From: Streptomyces griseoluteus | Lineage (GTDB): Bacteria > Actinomycetota > Actinomycetes > Streptomycetales > Streptomycetaceae | Reading direction: 5' to 3' | Assembly: GCA_000717735.1 (NCBI GenBank) | Contig: JOBE01000008.1 | Coordinates: 124,001-188,000, forward strand | Length of the DNA stretch: 64,000 nucleotides | Shown here: one piece after another, positions 9,194 through 17,107 of the stretch | Numbering within the stretch: the first letter of the stretch is position 1 | Layout of the letters: the number at the start of each line of letters is the position of its first letter | Made by a program: the position numbers and the translations under genes | The notes under the pieces: model-generated | What the model was told of the DNA's origin: nothing | What the model saw: only the letters and a program-made list of their open reading frames with translations | The model's database searches: none

Positions 9194-10207
9194 ATGCGGC
9201 GTTACGGCAAGAACACCGACGAGGACGACATCCGCCAGCGGCCCAACCGCAAGGGCACCCGTCCCCGTACGACCATCCGCCCGAAGCACGAGGACGCCGT
9301 CGAGGGCATGGTCCTCACCGTCGACCGCGGCCGGCTCACCTGCCTGGTCGACGACCTGGTCATCACGGCGATGAAGGCGCGCGAGCTGGGCCGCAAGGCC
9401 GCCGTGGTCGGCGACCGCGTCTCGATCGTCGGAGACCTGTCCGGCGAGAAGGACACGCTGGCCCGGATCGTGCGGATCAGCCCGCGGACCTCGGTGCTGC
9501 GCCGCACGGCCGACGACGACGACCCGTACGAGCGCGTGGTGGTCGCCAACGCCGACCAGCTCGCGATCGTCACCGCGCTCGCCGACCCCGAGCCGCGCCC
9601 CCGGCTGATCGACCGCTGTCTGGTCGCCGCGTACGACGGCGGGCTCACCCCGCTGCTCGTCCTCACCAAGTCGGACCTGGCGTCGCCGGACGCGCTCCTG
9701 GAGATGTACGGCGCCCTCGGCGTGCCGTACGTGGTGACCACGCGCGACGAGTTCGTGGACGGGGTCGCGGCCGAGCGGGTCCACGAGCACCTCAAGGGAC
9801 GGACCACCGCGTTCGTGGGGCATTCGGGCGTCGGCAAGACGACCCTCGTCAACGCCCTCGTGCCGCCGGACCGGCGGCGGAGCACCGGTGTGGTCAACGC
9901 GGTCACCGGCCGCGGCCGGCACACCACCACCTCGGCGCTCGCCCTGCCGCTCGACGACGAGGAGGGCGGCTGGGTCATCGACACGCCGGGCGTGCGCTCC
10001 TTCGGTCTGCACCACGTCGACCCGTCCCGGGTGATCCTGGCGTTCCCCGACCTCGTACCGGGTACGGAGAACTGCCCGCGCGCGTGCAGCCACGACGAGC
10101 AGGACTGCGCACTCGACGCGTGGGTGGCCGAGGGACACGCCGATCCGGCGCGCCTGGTGTCGCTGCGGCGGCTCCTCGCGACCCGGGAGCGACGCGAGGG
10201 CGACTAG
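9194..10207 (+). CDS. rsgA: Small ribosomal subunit maturation GTPase RsgA
   Basis: A circularly permuted GTPase that checks late 30S subunit assembly. Motif order G4 (TKSD) - G1 (GHSGVGKT) - G3 (DTPG) shows the permutation. An N-terminal OB-fold region precedes it, and the C-terminal zinc site is visible as CPRACSHDEQDC. 337 residues, normal length. Three bases separate it from aroA, indicating translational coupling. The basic N-terminus (RQRPNRKGTRPRTTIRPK) fits rRNA contact. Confidence 0.95.
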   Translation: MRRYGKNTDEDDIRQRPNRKGTRPRTTIRPKHEDAVEGMVLTVDRGRLTCLVDDLVITAMKARELGRKAAVVGDRVSIVGDLSGEKDTLARIVRISPRTSVLRRTADDDDPYERVVVANADQLAIVTALADPEPRPRLIDRCLVAAYDGGLTPLLVLTKSDLASPDALLEMYGALGVPYVVTTRDEFVDGVAAERVHEHLKGRTTAFVGHSGVGKTTLVNALVPPDRRRSTGVVNAVTGRGRHTTTSALALPLDDEEGGWVIDTPGVRSFGLHHVDPSRVILAFPDLVPGTENCPRACSHDEQDCALDAWVAEGHADPARLVSLRRLLATRERREGD

Positions 10208-10268
10208 GGTCTGCCGTTCGGGTCACGCCGGGCTCGCGGGGTCTGGCCTGATCCAAACGACAGACCCT
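10206..10268 (+). promoter_or_regulatory. Structured leader with two competing hairpins upstream of the SMR exporter
   Basis: GGGTCTG occurs twice (10207-10213 and 10239-10245), while its complement CAGACCC occurs once (10261-10267). The two 5' arms compete for a single 3' arm, giving mutually exclusive stems, an arrangement typical of riboswitches and attenuators. It may also end rsgA transcripts. The neighbouring gene is a guanidinium-exporter type SMR. The highly conserved bases of the guanidine-I aptamer are not present, so I do not assign a class. Confidence 0.4.
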
Positions 10269-10312
10269 GAGCCGTCCGCGTTTAGGGCCGACCGCTACAG
10301 GTAAGTGCATAA

Positions 10313-10327
10313 TCGCACCAAGTGCGA
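10313..10327. repeat. 15-bp palindrome, operator-like, in SMR gene promoter region
   Basis: Perfect inverted repeat TCGCAC-CAA-GTGCGA. It sits one base into the end of a CATAAT -10-like box (10308-10313), 36 bases before the SMR start codon. A TetR gene ends against the SMR gene, so this could be its operator; a short RNA hairpin is the alternative. Confidence 0.5.
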
Positions 10328-10362
10328 CGAAGCAGTCACCGACGGCGTGGGAGGCACTGACG

Positions 10363-10686
10363 ATGGCGTGGCTGCTGGTGGTGGTCGCAGGTTTCCTGGA
10401 GACGGGCTTCGCGGTCTGTCTGAAGCTCTCTCACGGATTCACCCGGCTGTGGCCGACGATCGCCTTCGCGATCTTCGCCATGGGAAGCTTCGGCCTCCTC
10501 ACGCTCGCGCTGCGCAAGCTCGACGTGGGCCCGGCGTACGCGGTGTGGACCGGGATCGGTGCGGCCGGGACGGCGATCTACGGCATGGTCTTCCTCGGCG
10601 ACGTGGTCTCCACGCTCAAGATCGTCTCGATCACGCTGGTGATCCTCGGGGTGATCGGACTCCAGCTCTCCGGCTCCTCGCACTGA
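10363..10686 (+). CDS. SMR-family exporter, guanidinium (Gdx/SugE) subtype
   Basis: 107 residues with four membrane helices; functions as an antiparallel dimer exchanging protons for a cation. The membrane-embedded Glu of helix 1 (GFLETGFAVCLK) is kept. KLSHGFTRLWP and VGPAYAVWTGIGAAGTAIYG match E. coli SugE more closely than EmrE, which points to guanidinium export rather than polyaromatic drug export. It is encoded alone, not as a paired heterodimer. A leader of about 155 bases with alternative hairpins and a palindrome precedes it, so regulated expression is likely. Its last 109 bases overlap the end of the opposing TetR gene. Confidence 0.88.
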   Translation: MAWLLVVVAGFLETGFAVCLKLSHGFTRLWPTIAFAIFAMGSFGLLTLALRKLDVGPAYAVWTGIGAAGTAIYGMVFLGDVVSTLKIVSITLVILGVIGLQLSGSSH

Positions 10687-11237
10687 CCGGCCGTCCCCCC
10701 TGCCCGGTCGTACGGGACGGCGGGCGCCACGACGTGGCTGAGGGCGAGCCGGACGGCCAGCTCGCAGCCCGCCGCCCACCGCTCGCCGGCGCAGGCCGCG
10801 GTCGCCGCCACCAGCTCGCCCGGCGCGGGCGGCCCCTCGTCGGCGCGGCGCTGGGCGGGAACGGCCGCGGGGCGTGCGCCGGGCCTGGCGGGCCGGGGCG
10901 CCGGCAGCCGCGCGTCCCAGGCGCCGGTGAGCAGGGCCCGGAGGACGGGGCGGGCAGCCGCTCGGGTCACGGTCCACTCGGCGACGGCGACCAGGTTCCG
11001 TTCGGGCGGCGCGGGGGCGGCGAGCAGCCGCCGTACGCCCTGGAGATAGGTGTCGGCCTCCCGCCGCACGAGAGCGCGGGCGAGCCCCTCCTTGGTGCCG
11101 AACTCGTTGTAGAGGGTCTGCCGGGAGACCCGGGCGGACGCGGCGAGGTCGGCCATCCGCACGGCGGACCACGGCCGGTGCTCCAGTGCCGCGAGCGCGG
11201 CGTCGAGCAGGGCCTCGCGGGCGGGCGCCATCGCCAC
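10578..11237 (-). CDS. TetR-family transcriptional regulator
   Basis: N-terminal helix-turn-helix is clear: REALLDAALAALEHRPWSA, then MADLAASARVSRQTLYNEF and GTKEGLARAL. The ligand-binding part is Ala/Arg-rich. The last 37 residues or so are encoded antisense to the end of the SMR gene (SWSPITPRITSVIETIL) and look less like a TetR domain; the stop may be real or the gene may have lost its own stop. It is convergent to the SMR gene, so control of that gene is a guess based on location plus the 15-bp palindrome. ATG at 11237 was used; ATG two codons later is equally possible. Confidence 0.8.
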   Translation of the reverse strand: MAMAPAREALLDAALAALEHRPWSAVRMADLAASARVSRQTLYNEFGTKEGLARALVRREADTYLQGVRRLLAAPAPPERNLVAVAEWTVTRAAARPVLRALLTGAWDARLPAPRPARPGARPAAVPAQRRADEGPPAPGELVAATAACAGERWAAGCELAVRLALSHVVAPAVPYDRAGGTAGQCEEPESWSPITPRITSVIETILSVETTSPRKTMP

Positions 11238-11249
11238 CTCCGGGAGGGA

Positions 11250-11315
11250 ACGGTTCTCCGCCCAGCGTCGGCAGCCGCCCGCACCCTGTCAAGGGCGCCC
11301 GTGGACGGTTCTCCG
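11250..11315. repeat. Pair of 11-bp direct repeats between tetR and hisN
   Basis: ACGGTTCTCCG occurs at 11250-11260 and 11305-11315, in the 110-base divergent gap. Spacing of 55 bases is close to five helical turns. Could bind the TetR protein; no palindrome is seen within the unit. Confidence 0.35.
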
Positions 11316-11347
11316 TACGAGGATCACACGGGGATAGAGTGCCGACC

Positions 11348-12157
11348 ATGGCCGATTACCACGATGATCTGCGTCTCGCCCATGTCCTCGCGGATGCCGC
11401 CGACGCGGCCACCATGGACCGTTTCCAGGCGCTCGACCTCAAGGTCGAGACGAAGCCGGACATGACCCCGGTGAGCGAGGCCGACAAGGCCGCCGAGGAA
11501 CTGATCCGGGGGCAGCTCCAGCGGGCCAGGCCGCGCGACGCGATCCTGGGCGAGGAGTACGGCGTGGAGGGCTCTGGCCCCCGCCGCTGGGTGATCGACC
11601 CCATCGACGGTACGAAGAACTACGTGCGCGGAGTACCCGTCTGGGCGACCCTGATCGCGCTGATGGAGGCCGGGGAGACCGGGTTCCAGCCGGTGGTGGG
11701 CGTGGTGTCGGCCCCGGCGCTCGGCCGCCGCTGGTGGGCGGCGAAGGGCCTGGGGGCGTACACCGGGCGCAGCCTGGCCTCGGCGAGCCGGATCGGGGTG
11801 TCGAAGGTGGCGTCCCTGGAGGACGCCTCCTTCGCGTACTCCTCGCTGAGCGGCTGGGAGGAGCAGGGCCGCCTGGAGGGTTTCCTGGACCTCACGCGCG
11901 CGTGCTGGCGGACCAGGGCGTACGGCGACTTCTGGCCGTACATGATGGTCGCGGAGGGCTCGGTGGACATCTGCGCGGAGCCGGAGCTGTCGCTGTGGGA
12001 CATGGCGGCTGTGGCGGTCGTGGTGCAGGAGGCGGGCGGTACGTACACGGGCCTCGACGGCCGGCACGGACCGCACAGCGGGAACGCGGCGGCGTCGAAC
12101 GGTCTGCTCCACGGTGAGCTGCTGAGCTACCTCAACCAGGAGAACGCGGAGGGCTGA
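11348..12157 (+). CDS. hisN: Histidinol-phosphatase, inositol-monophosphatase type
   Basis: Actinobacteria use an inositol-monophosphatase-like HisN for the dephosphorylation of histidinol phosphate in histidine synthesis. Metal-site motifs are present: GEEYG (Glu), WVIDPIDGTKNYVRG (both Asp), and SLWDMAAVAVVVQEAGG. 269 residues, normal for the family, cytosolic. The ATG lies 7 bases after a TAGAGT -10-like box, so a leaderless transcript is plausible. It stands alone, away from other his genes, as is usual in Streptomyces. General inositol-phosphate phosphatase activity is the alternative. Confidence 0.9.
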   Translation: MADYHDDLRLAHVLADAADAATMDRFQALDLKVETKPDMTPVSEADKAAEELIRGQLQRARPRDAILGEEYGVEGSGPRRWVIDPIDGTKNYVRGVPVWATLIALMEAGETGFQPVVGVVSAPALGRRWWAAKGLGAYTGRSLASASRIGVSKVASLEDASFAYSSLSGWEEQGRLEGFLDLTRACWRTRAYGDFWPYMMVAEGSVDICAEPELSLWDMAAVAVVVQEAGGTYTGLDGRHGPHSGNAAASNGLLHGELLSYLNQENAEG

Positions 12158-12249
12158 GCGCCGCATTCACTCCCCGTTCACTCCCCGGGGGCGCCTTGCG
12201 CGCCCCCTTGTCGGGTCCCTCCCCCGGTGCCACTCTGAGAGTCCCCCCA

Positions 12250-12265
12250 CTTGTGAACTTGTGAA
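12250..12265. repeat. Tandem 8-bp repeat upstream of the CBS gene
   Basis: CTTGTGAA twice in a row, 43 bases before the CBS start codon. The AT-richness against the background suggests a promoter or protein-binding element. Confidence 0.4.
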
Positions 12266-12307
12266 TCGCTTCTCGTTGAAGAATTCACCAAGGAGGTGGC
12301 TCCGCCC

Positions 12308-12697
12308 ATGCTCGTCCGTGACGCCATGAGCACCGTGGTCCTCACCATCGGCCCCGCCCACACCCTCCGGCAGGCGGCCCGACTGATGTCGGCGCGCCGC
12401 GTCGGCGCGGCCGTCGTCCTCGACACCGACGCCGGCGGCCTCGGCATCCTCACCGAGCGCGACATCCTCAACTCCCTCGGCCGGGACCAGGACCCCGACC
12501 ACGAGACCGCGGGGTCCCACACCACCCGCGACGTCGTCTTCGCCGCGCCCACCTGGACCCTGGCGAAGGCGGCCGAGGCCATGACCCATGGCGGCTTCCG
12601 CCACCTCGTCGTCCTCGACGACCGGGGCCCCGTCGGCATCGTCTCCGTACGCGACATCATCCGCTGCTGGATCCCGGTGCACAGCGTCGCCGGCTGA
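12308..12697 (+). CDS. Two-CBS-domain protein
   Basis: 129 residues made of two CBS motifs in tandem: MLVRDAMSTVVLTIGPAHTL ... GGLGILTERDIL and RDVVFAAPTWTLAKA ... GPVGIVSVRDII. CBS pairs usually bind adenosine nucleotides and act as energy or redox sensors. Stand-alone pairs are numerous in Streptomyces, and targets are mostly unknown. The start ATG has AGGAGG 11 bases upstream; the in-frame GTG inside that SD is not the start. Convergent to katA with a shared terminator. Confidence 0.88.
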   Translation: MLVRDAMSTVVLTIGPAHTLRQAARLMSARRVGAAVVLDTDAGGLGILTERDILNSLGRDQDPDHETAGSHTTRDVVFAAPTWTLAKAAEAMTHGGFRHLVVLDDRGPVGIVSVRDIIRCWIPVHSVAG

Positions 12698-12718
12698 GAC
12701 GCCCCCGTCTCCGTACGC

Positions 12719-12759
12719 GGAGGCGGGCCGGAATCCGTACGGAAATCCGGCCCGCCTCC
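12719..12759. terminator. Bidirectional terminator between CBS gene and katA
   Basis: A 14-bp perfect stem, GGAGGCGGGCCGGA and its complement, with a 13-base loop that itself holds TCCGTACGGA. Placed between convergent genes. Confidence 0.85.
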
Positions 12760-12775
12760 TCTACGGCAAGCGCCG

Positions 12776-14227
12776 TCAGCCGCGGAGGGCCTGGACCGCG
12801 GCCTCCAGCCGCTTGCCGAAGTCACCGTCCGCCTGGCGGAAGTTGCCGATCGCCCGCTCGGCGATGTCGTCACGCGACACCTTGGCGATGAAGCCCGCCA
12901 GGTTCCCGATCAGACGGTCCTTCTCGTCCTCCGACATCAGGCGGTAGAGGTTGCCCGCCTGCACGAAGTCGTCGTCCTCGGCGTGGACCGGGGCGGCGTG
13001 GTCGCCGGTGCCTCCGGTGACCGGCGTCGGCTGCCACAGCGGCCGGTCCGTCTGGTGCGGGCCGCCGAAGCTGTTCGGCTCGTAGTTCTTCGCGCCCTTG
13101 TGGCGGCCGTCGTACAGGAGGCCGTCACGGGCGTGGGTGCGCGCTTCGGTGGCGTGCGGGCGGTTCACCGGCAGGTGGTCGGCGTTGATGCCGACGCGGT
13201 AGCGGTGGGCGTCGCCGTAGGCGAAGAGCCGGCCCTGGAGCATCTTGTCCGGGGACGGTCCGATGCCGGGCACGAAGTGCGCCGGGCTGAAGATCGACTG
13301 CTCGACCTCGGCGAAGACGTTCTCCGGGTTGCGGTTGAGCTCCAGCCTGCCGATCTCGATCGGCGGGTAGTCCGCGTGCGGCCACACCTTGGTGAGGTCG
13401 AACGGGTTGAATCGATAGTTCGCCGCGTCGGCCGCGGGCATGATCTGGACCTGCACGGTCCAGGTCGGGAAGTCGCCGCGCTCGATGGCCTCGCGCAGGT
13501 CCCGCTGGTGCGAGTCGGGGTCCTCGCCGGCGAGGCGGTCGGCCTCGTCCTGGGTGAGGTTCTTGATGCCCTGGTCGGTCTTGAAGTGGTACTTGACCCA
13601 GAAGACCTCGCCGGCCTCGTTGTTCCACTGGAACGCGTGCGAGCCGAAGCCGTCCATGTGGCGGTACGAGGCGGGGATGCCGCGGTCGCCGAAGAGCCAG
13701 GTCACCTGGTGGGTCGACTCCGGGGAGAGGCCCCAGAAGTCCCAGACGTTGTCGGCTTCCTGCGAGCCCGAGTACGGGTCGCGCTTCTGGGTGTGGATGA
13801 AGTCCGGGAACTTGATGGCGTCCCTGATGAAGAACACCGGGGTGTTGTTGCCGACGAGGTCGTAGTTTCCCTCCTCGGTGTAGAACTTCAGCGCCCAGCC
13901 GCGCGGGTCGCGCACCGCGTCGGCCGAGCCGAGGTTGCCCGCGACGGTGGAGAAGCGCAGGAAGGTCTCGGTCTCCTTGCCGACCTCGGAGAGGAACGCG
14001 GCGCGCGTCCACCGCGAGACGTCACGGGTGAGCGTGAAGGTGCCGTAGGCGCCCGCACCGCGCGCGTGGACCACGCGCTCCGGGATGCGCTCACGGTTGA
14101 AGTGGGCGAGCTTCTCCAGGAGGAGCTGGTCCTGCACGAGGACCGGACCGCCGACGCCCGCCGTCTCGCTGTTCTGGTTGTCGGCGACCGGCGCGCCTGC
14201 CTCCGTGGTGAGCGGTCCCTGCGTCAC
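12776..14227 (-). CDS. katA: Monofunctional haem catalase
   Basis: Converts hydrogen peroxide to water and oxygen. 483 residues, a small-subunit (clade 3) catalase. [13 protein letters not shown] holds the distal His, [18 protein letters not shown] is diagnostic, and [14 protein letters not shown] holds the haem-ligand Tyr. I chose the GTG start ([11 protein letters not shown]) because AGGAGG lies five bases before it; an in-frame ATG six codons upstream has no SD. It is divergent from catR, with overlapping promoters, and should be de-repressed when CatR is oxidised. Confidence 0.96.
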   Translation of the reverse strand: MTQGPLTTEAGAPVADNQNSETAGVGGPVLVQDQLLLEKLAHFNRERIPERVVHARGAGAYGTFTLTRDVSRWTRAAFLSEVGKETETFLRFSTVAGNLGSADAVRDPRGWALKFYTEEGNYDLVGNNTPVFFIRDAIKFPDFIHTQKRDPYSGSQEADNVWDFWGLSPESTHQVTWLFGDRGIPASYRHMDGFGSHAFQWNNEAGEVFWVKYHFKTDQGIKNLTQDEADRLAGEDPDSHQRDLREAIERGDFPTWTVQVQIMPAADAANYRFNPFDLTKVWPHADYPPIEIGRLELNRNPENVFAEVEQSIFSPAHFVPGIGPSPDKMLQGRLFAYGDAHRYRVGINADHLPVNRPHATEARTHARDGLLYDGRHKGAKNYEPNSFGGPHQTDRPLWQPTPVTGGTGDHAAPVHAEDDDFVQAGNLYRLMSEDEKDRLIGNLAGFIAKVSRDDIAERAIGNFRQADGDFGKRLEAAVQALRG

Positions 14228-14302
14228 GTGCGCCTCCTGCGTCATTCGCGAGTCCTGTCCTCCGGCCGCGCCCTCGTGGGGCCCTGGCCGGTGCCGTACT
14301 CG

Positions 14303-14330
14303 ATCCTACAATGGACATTGTCCAAGTCAA
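14303..14330 (-). promoter_or_regulatory. katA promoter with operator palindrome in its spacer
   Basis: Minus strand reads TTGACT, 16 bases, TAGGAT, a good housekeeping-sigma promoter. The spacer holds the perfect palindrome TGGACA-T-TGTCCA (14312-14324), so a bound repressor would block polymerase directly. Confidence 0.8.
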
Positions 14331-14338
14331 GTGGACTT
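14308..14338. promoter_or_regulatory. Candidate CatR operator region (nested palindromes)
   Basis: Three overlapping inverted repeats: ACAATG-GA-CATTGT (14308-14321), TGGACA-T-TGTCCA (14312-14324) and AAGTC-N5-GACTT (14324-14338). They cover the spacers of both divergent promoters. The adjacent Fur-family CatR is the obvious ligand. Confidence 0.7.
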
Positions 14339-14345
14339 CTAAAAT
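14318..14345 (+). promoter_or_regulatory. catR promoter overlapping the katA promoter
   Basis: TTGTCC, 16 bases, TAAAAT; the -35 shares bases with the katA spacer palindrome and its own spacer holds AAGTC-N5-GACTT. CatR would thus repress itself and katA together. Confidence 0.7.
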
Positions 14346-14390
14346 CACACCTGTTCGGGTCACGGCACCCCGACTGTTAAGCTGGCGCCC

Positions 14391-14810
14391 ATGAGTGACC
14401 TGTTGGAACGACTGCGCGGACGCGGCTGGCGAATGACCGCGCAGCGGCGTGTCGTCGCCGAGGTCCTCGACGGGGACCACGTACACCTGACCGCCGACGA
14501 GGTCCACGCGGCGGCCGTGAGCCGCCTTCCGGAGATCTCGCGCGCGACCGTCTACAACACGCTGGGCGAGATGGTCACCCTCGGCGAGGTCATCGAGGTC
14601 GCGACCGACGGACGCGCCAAGCGGTACGACCCCAACGCCCACCGGCCGCACCAGCACCTGGTCTGCGGACGCTGCGGCGCGATCCGTGACGTCCACCCGG
14701 GCGGCGACCCGCTGGCGGACCTGCCGGACACCGAGCGCTTCGGCTTCACCATCTCGAACGTCGAGGTCACGTACCGGGGCATCTGCCCGAGCTGCGCCGC
14801 CACGGCCTGA
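14391..14810 (+). CDS. catR: Fur/PerR-family peroxide-responsive repressor CatR
   Basis: 139 residues. N-terminal winged helix: GWRMTAQRRVVAEVL and EISRATVYNTLGEM. Metal sites: HVHLTADEVHAA, RYDPNAHRPHQH and two CxxC zinc motifs, CGRC and CPSC. In Streptomyces, CatR (FurA-like, next to katA) represses the divergent catalase gene until peroxide oxidises the metal-binding residues. The divergent arrangement and nested palindromes fit this. A perfect intrinsic terminator follows the gene. Confidence 0.95.
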   Translation: MSDLLERLRGRGWRMTAQRRVVAEVLDGDHVHLTADEVHAAAVSRLPEISRATVYNTLGEMVTLGEVIEVATDGRAKRYDPNAHRPHQHLVCGRCGAIRDVHPGGDPLADLPDTERFGFTISNVEVTYRGICPSCAATA

Positions 14811-14843
14811 CACGACGGCACGCCCTGACGCGACCGCATGGAG

Positions 14844-14871
14844 AAGCCCCCGCCGGAGCGGGGGCTTTTTT
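14844..14871 (+). terminator. Intrinsic terminator of catR
   Basis: AAGCCCCCGC, loop CGGA, GCGGGGGCTT, then a run of T, the most classical intrinsic terminator in the window. Confidence 0.95.
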
Positions 14872-14894
14872 CGGTCCTCAGGCCATGGCACACG

Positions 14895-14933
14895 ACGAAG
14901 GCCCGGATCCATTGACCGGATCCGGGCCTTCGT
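14895..14933 (-). terminator. Terminator after the first initiator tRNA
   Basis: A 16-bp perfect stem (ACGAAGGCCCGGATCC and complement), 7-base loop, ending 11 bases from the tRNA 3' end. The second tRNA copy has a closely related hairpin in the same place. Confidence 0.88.
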
Positions 14934-14935
14934 TG

Positions 14936-16948
14936 CTACTGAGTAGCGGGGACAGGATTTGAACCTGCGACCTCTGGGTTATGAGCCCAGCGAGCTACCG
15001 AGCTGCTCCACCCCGCCAGCCGCGCCGCCCGCTCGGCGACCTCCGCAGGACCCAGCTCCACCGCCCGGGCGCACCAGCGCCGCCCCTCCGTCAGCTCCCC
15101 GCGGCGCGCCGCGAGCAGCCCGAGCCGGAGCGCGGCCCGGCCGTGGCCGGCCCGGGCGGCCCGGGTCCACCAGAGGGCGGCCTCGCGCTCGCTGCCCTCA
15201 CGGGCGAGGAGCAGCCCGAGGTTGAAGGCGCCGTTGCGGCTGCCCGCCTCCGCCGCCTCGCGGTACCAGCGGTCGGCCTCCGCCAGGTCGCCGCGCCCGG
15301 CGGCGAGCATGCCGACCCGCACCTGGGCGCGCCGGTGCCCCTGCTGGGCGGCCCGCTCGTACCACTCCTCGCACTCGGTCTTCTCCTCCCGGGGCGCGCC
15401 GAGGACGGCGGGGCCGGGGTCGGGGCGACGCGCGTCGAGCACCGAGGCGAGCCGGAAGGCGGCCTCGGCGCTGCCCCCGCCGGCCGCGCAGCGCAGGTGC
15501 CGCTCGGCGGTCCGCTCGTCGCCGTCGCGCAGGGCGGCGATGCCGACCTGGAGGGCGGCCTCGGTGTGCCCGGCGGCGGCGGCCCGCTCGTACCAGACGA
15601 GGGCCGTACGGTCGTCGTCGCGGCCGGCGTGGAGGATGCCCAGGTTGAAGGCGGCGTCCACGCTGCCCGCCTCGGCGGCCTTGGAGAACCAGGGCTCGGC
15701 GCCGTTGGCGTCGCCTGCCTGCAGGAGCAGCACCGCGAGCGCGTTGGCGGCCTCGCGGTGGCCCGCGTAGGCGGCGCGGCGGTACCACTGCTCGGCCTGC
15801 GGGATGCGGTCCTGCGCGGCACAGAGCAGACCGAGGTTGTACGCCCCGTTCACGTCGCCCGCGTCCATGGCGGCCCGGTACCAGCGCTCGGCGGTCTGCT
15901 GCTCGCCCCTGGCCGCGTGGAGCGCGCCCAGGGCGTTGGCGGCGTTGCCGTCGCCGTCCTGGGCGGCGCGCAGCCACCACACGGCGGCGCTCTCCTCGTC
16001 GCCCGCGTCGCGGAGCAGGAAGCCGAGCGCGCAGGCGGCCTTGGCCTCGCCCTCCTTGGCGGAGCTGAGGTACCAGCGGCCGGCCTCCTTGAGCTCGCCG
16101 CGGTGCTCCAGGATCGCACCGAGGTGCAGCGCGGCCCGCCGGTGGCCGCGCGCGGCGGCCTGCCGGAACCACTGCTCGGCCTCGGCGGGCGCCCCGCCGG
16201 GCTCGCCGGCGGCGCGTCCGGGCGCGGCCGCTCCGGCCGTGGCGGAGGCGTCGGAGGGCACGGCCGCGCCGGTGCCGGGCACCCGCAGCCGGGTGCCGGT
16301 CTCGTGCGGGCCGCGGGTCGTCTCGGTGGCGCGGCGCTCCAGGGCGAGGGCGAGCCGGTACGCGGCCTCGCGGTGGCCCTGTTCGGCGGCGGCGCGCAGC
16401 CAGCGCTCGGCACCGACGTCGCTGCGGTGCTCCAGGAGGTCGGCGAGGGCGTACGCGCCGAGGGCGTGGCCCTGCTCGGCGGCCTGGCGCAGCCAGTACT
16501 CGGCGGCCGGCTCGTCGCCGCGCTCGCGGTGGTGGCGGCCGAGCGCGTGGGCGGCGGGCGCGGAGCCGGCGACGGCGGCGACCCGCCACCAGCCCGCGGC
16601 CTCTTCCGCGTATCCGCGCTGGTGCAGCAGGACGCCGAGGTTGTTGGCGGCGGCCCGGTCACCCTCGGCGGTGGCGCCCCGCAGGTAGGGCTCGGCGCCG
16701 TCGAGGTCGCCGCGGCGCAGCAGCAGAGCGCCGAGGGCGCTCATCGCGGCGAGGTCGCCGCGCTCGGCGGCGCGCCGGTGACGGGCCTCGGTCTCGGTCT
16801 CGTTCTCGGCATCGGTCTCGGCGGTGGTGTCGACGGCCGTATCGACGGGCCCTACTGCCTCGATGATCTCGTCCGCGGCGTTCCTGGCGTGCCGCTGCAC
16901 AAACCGCCCTGTCTCCAACAGAGTTGCCCTGTCCCCCATAAATACCAT
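14936..16948 (-). CDS. Sel1/TPR-repeat protein whose frame ends inside a tRNA gene
   Basis: About 670 residues of Sel1-like repeats of 36 residues (GDLDGAEPYLRGATAEGDRA, then ANNLGVLLHQRGYAEEAAGW and more than a dozen further copies), giving a solenoid for protein binding. No signal peptide. A variable low-complexity insert lies near residues 235-270. The frame runs straight through the downstream initiator tRNA on the same strand; its last 25 residues (WSSSVARWAHNPEVAGSNPV) are translated tRNA sequence before a TAG stop. The protein may really end this way. The start could be ATG at 16948 or three codons later at 16939 (MGDRATLLETGRFV). Function unknown. Confidence 0.8.
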   Translation of the reverse strand: MVFMGDRATLLETGRFVQRHARNAADEIIEAVGPVDTAVDTTAETDAENETETEARHRRAAERGDLAAMSALGALLLRRGDLDGAEPYLRGATAEGDRAAANNLGVLLHQRGYAEEAAGWWRVAAVAGSAPAAHALGRHHRERGDEPAAEYWLRQAAEQGHALGAYALADLLEHRSDVGAERWLRAAAEQGHREAAYRLALALERRATETTRGPHETGTRLRVPGTGAAVPSDASATAGAAAPGRAAGEPGGAPAEAEQWFRQAAARGHRRAALHLGAILEHRGELKEAGRWYLSSAKEGEAKAACALGFLLRDAGDEESAAVWWLRAAQDGDGNAANALGALHAARGEQQTAERWYRAAMDAGDVNGAYNLGLLCAAQDRIPQAEQWYRRAAYAGHREAANALAVLLLQAGDANGAEPWFSKAAEAGSVDAAFNLGILHAGRDDDRTALVWYERAAAAGHTEAALQVGIAALRDGDERTAERHLRCAAGGGSAEAAFRLASVLDARRPDPGPAVLGAPREEKTECEEWYERAAQQGHRRAQVRVGMLAAGRGDLAEADRWYREAAEAGSRNGAFNLGLLLAREGSEREAALWWTRAARAGHGRAALRLGLLAARRGELTEGRRWCARAVELGPAEVAERAARLAGWSSSVARWAHNPEVAGSNPVPATQ
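14944..15017 (-). tRNA. tRNA-fMet (CAU), initiator, copy 1
   Basis: 74 nt without encoded CCA. Initiator features: anticodon CAU, three consecutive G:C pairs at the base of the anticodon stem (GGG/CCC), and the A11:U24 pair. The acceptor end has G1 facing U72, a wobble pair, whereas copy 2 has C1 facing U72. It lies fully within the 3' end of the Sel1-repeat reading frame. Confidence 0.95.
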
Positions 16949-17107
16949 CGTCGCACCACCCGCAACCCGAGCACACCTGGTATACCGCAGCCAGTGAGGT
17001 CACTCAGCGTTTTGTCGACATGCCCACAGAGAGACAAGTCAAACACGACTCACGCCAACTCGCCCCCTCCCTACCGCTCTTCGGGCCCCCTCCGCACGCC
17101 GACACAC

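Noticed and set aside
7094..10138. Continuous minus-strand open frame upstream of the SRAP gene
   Set aside because: It is antisense to the M50-like gene, aroA and rsgA, has Arg/His-rich composition from shadow codons, and the SRAP family needs the Met-Cys start at 7093.
10204..10330. Guanidine-I (ykkC) riboswitch at the SMR leader
   Set aside because: The leader begins with CTAGGGT and has a CTGG stem, which recalls ykkC, but the highly conserved ACACGG and AAAAGCCCGGGAG parts are absent, so I kept it as unassigned.
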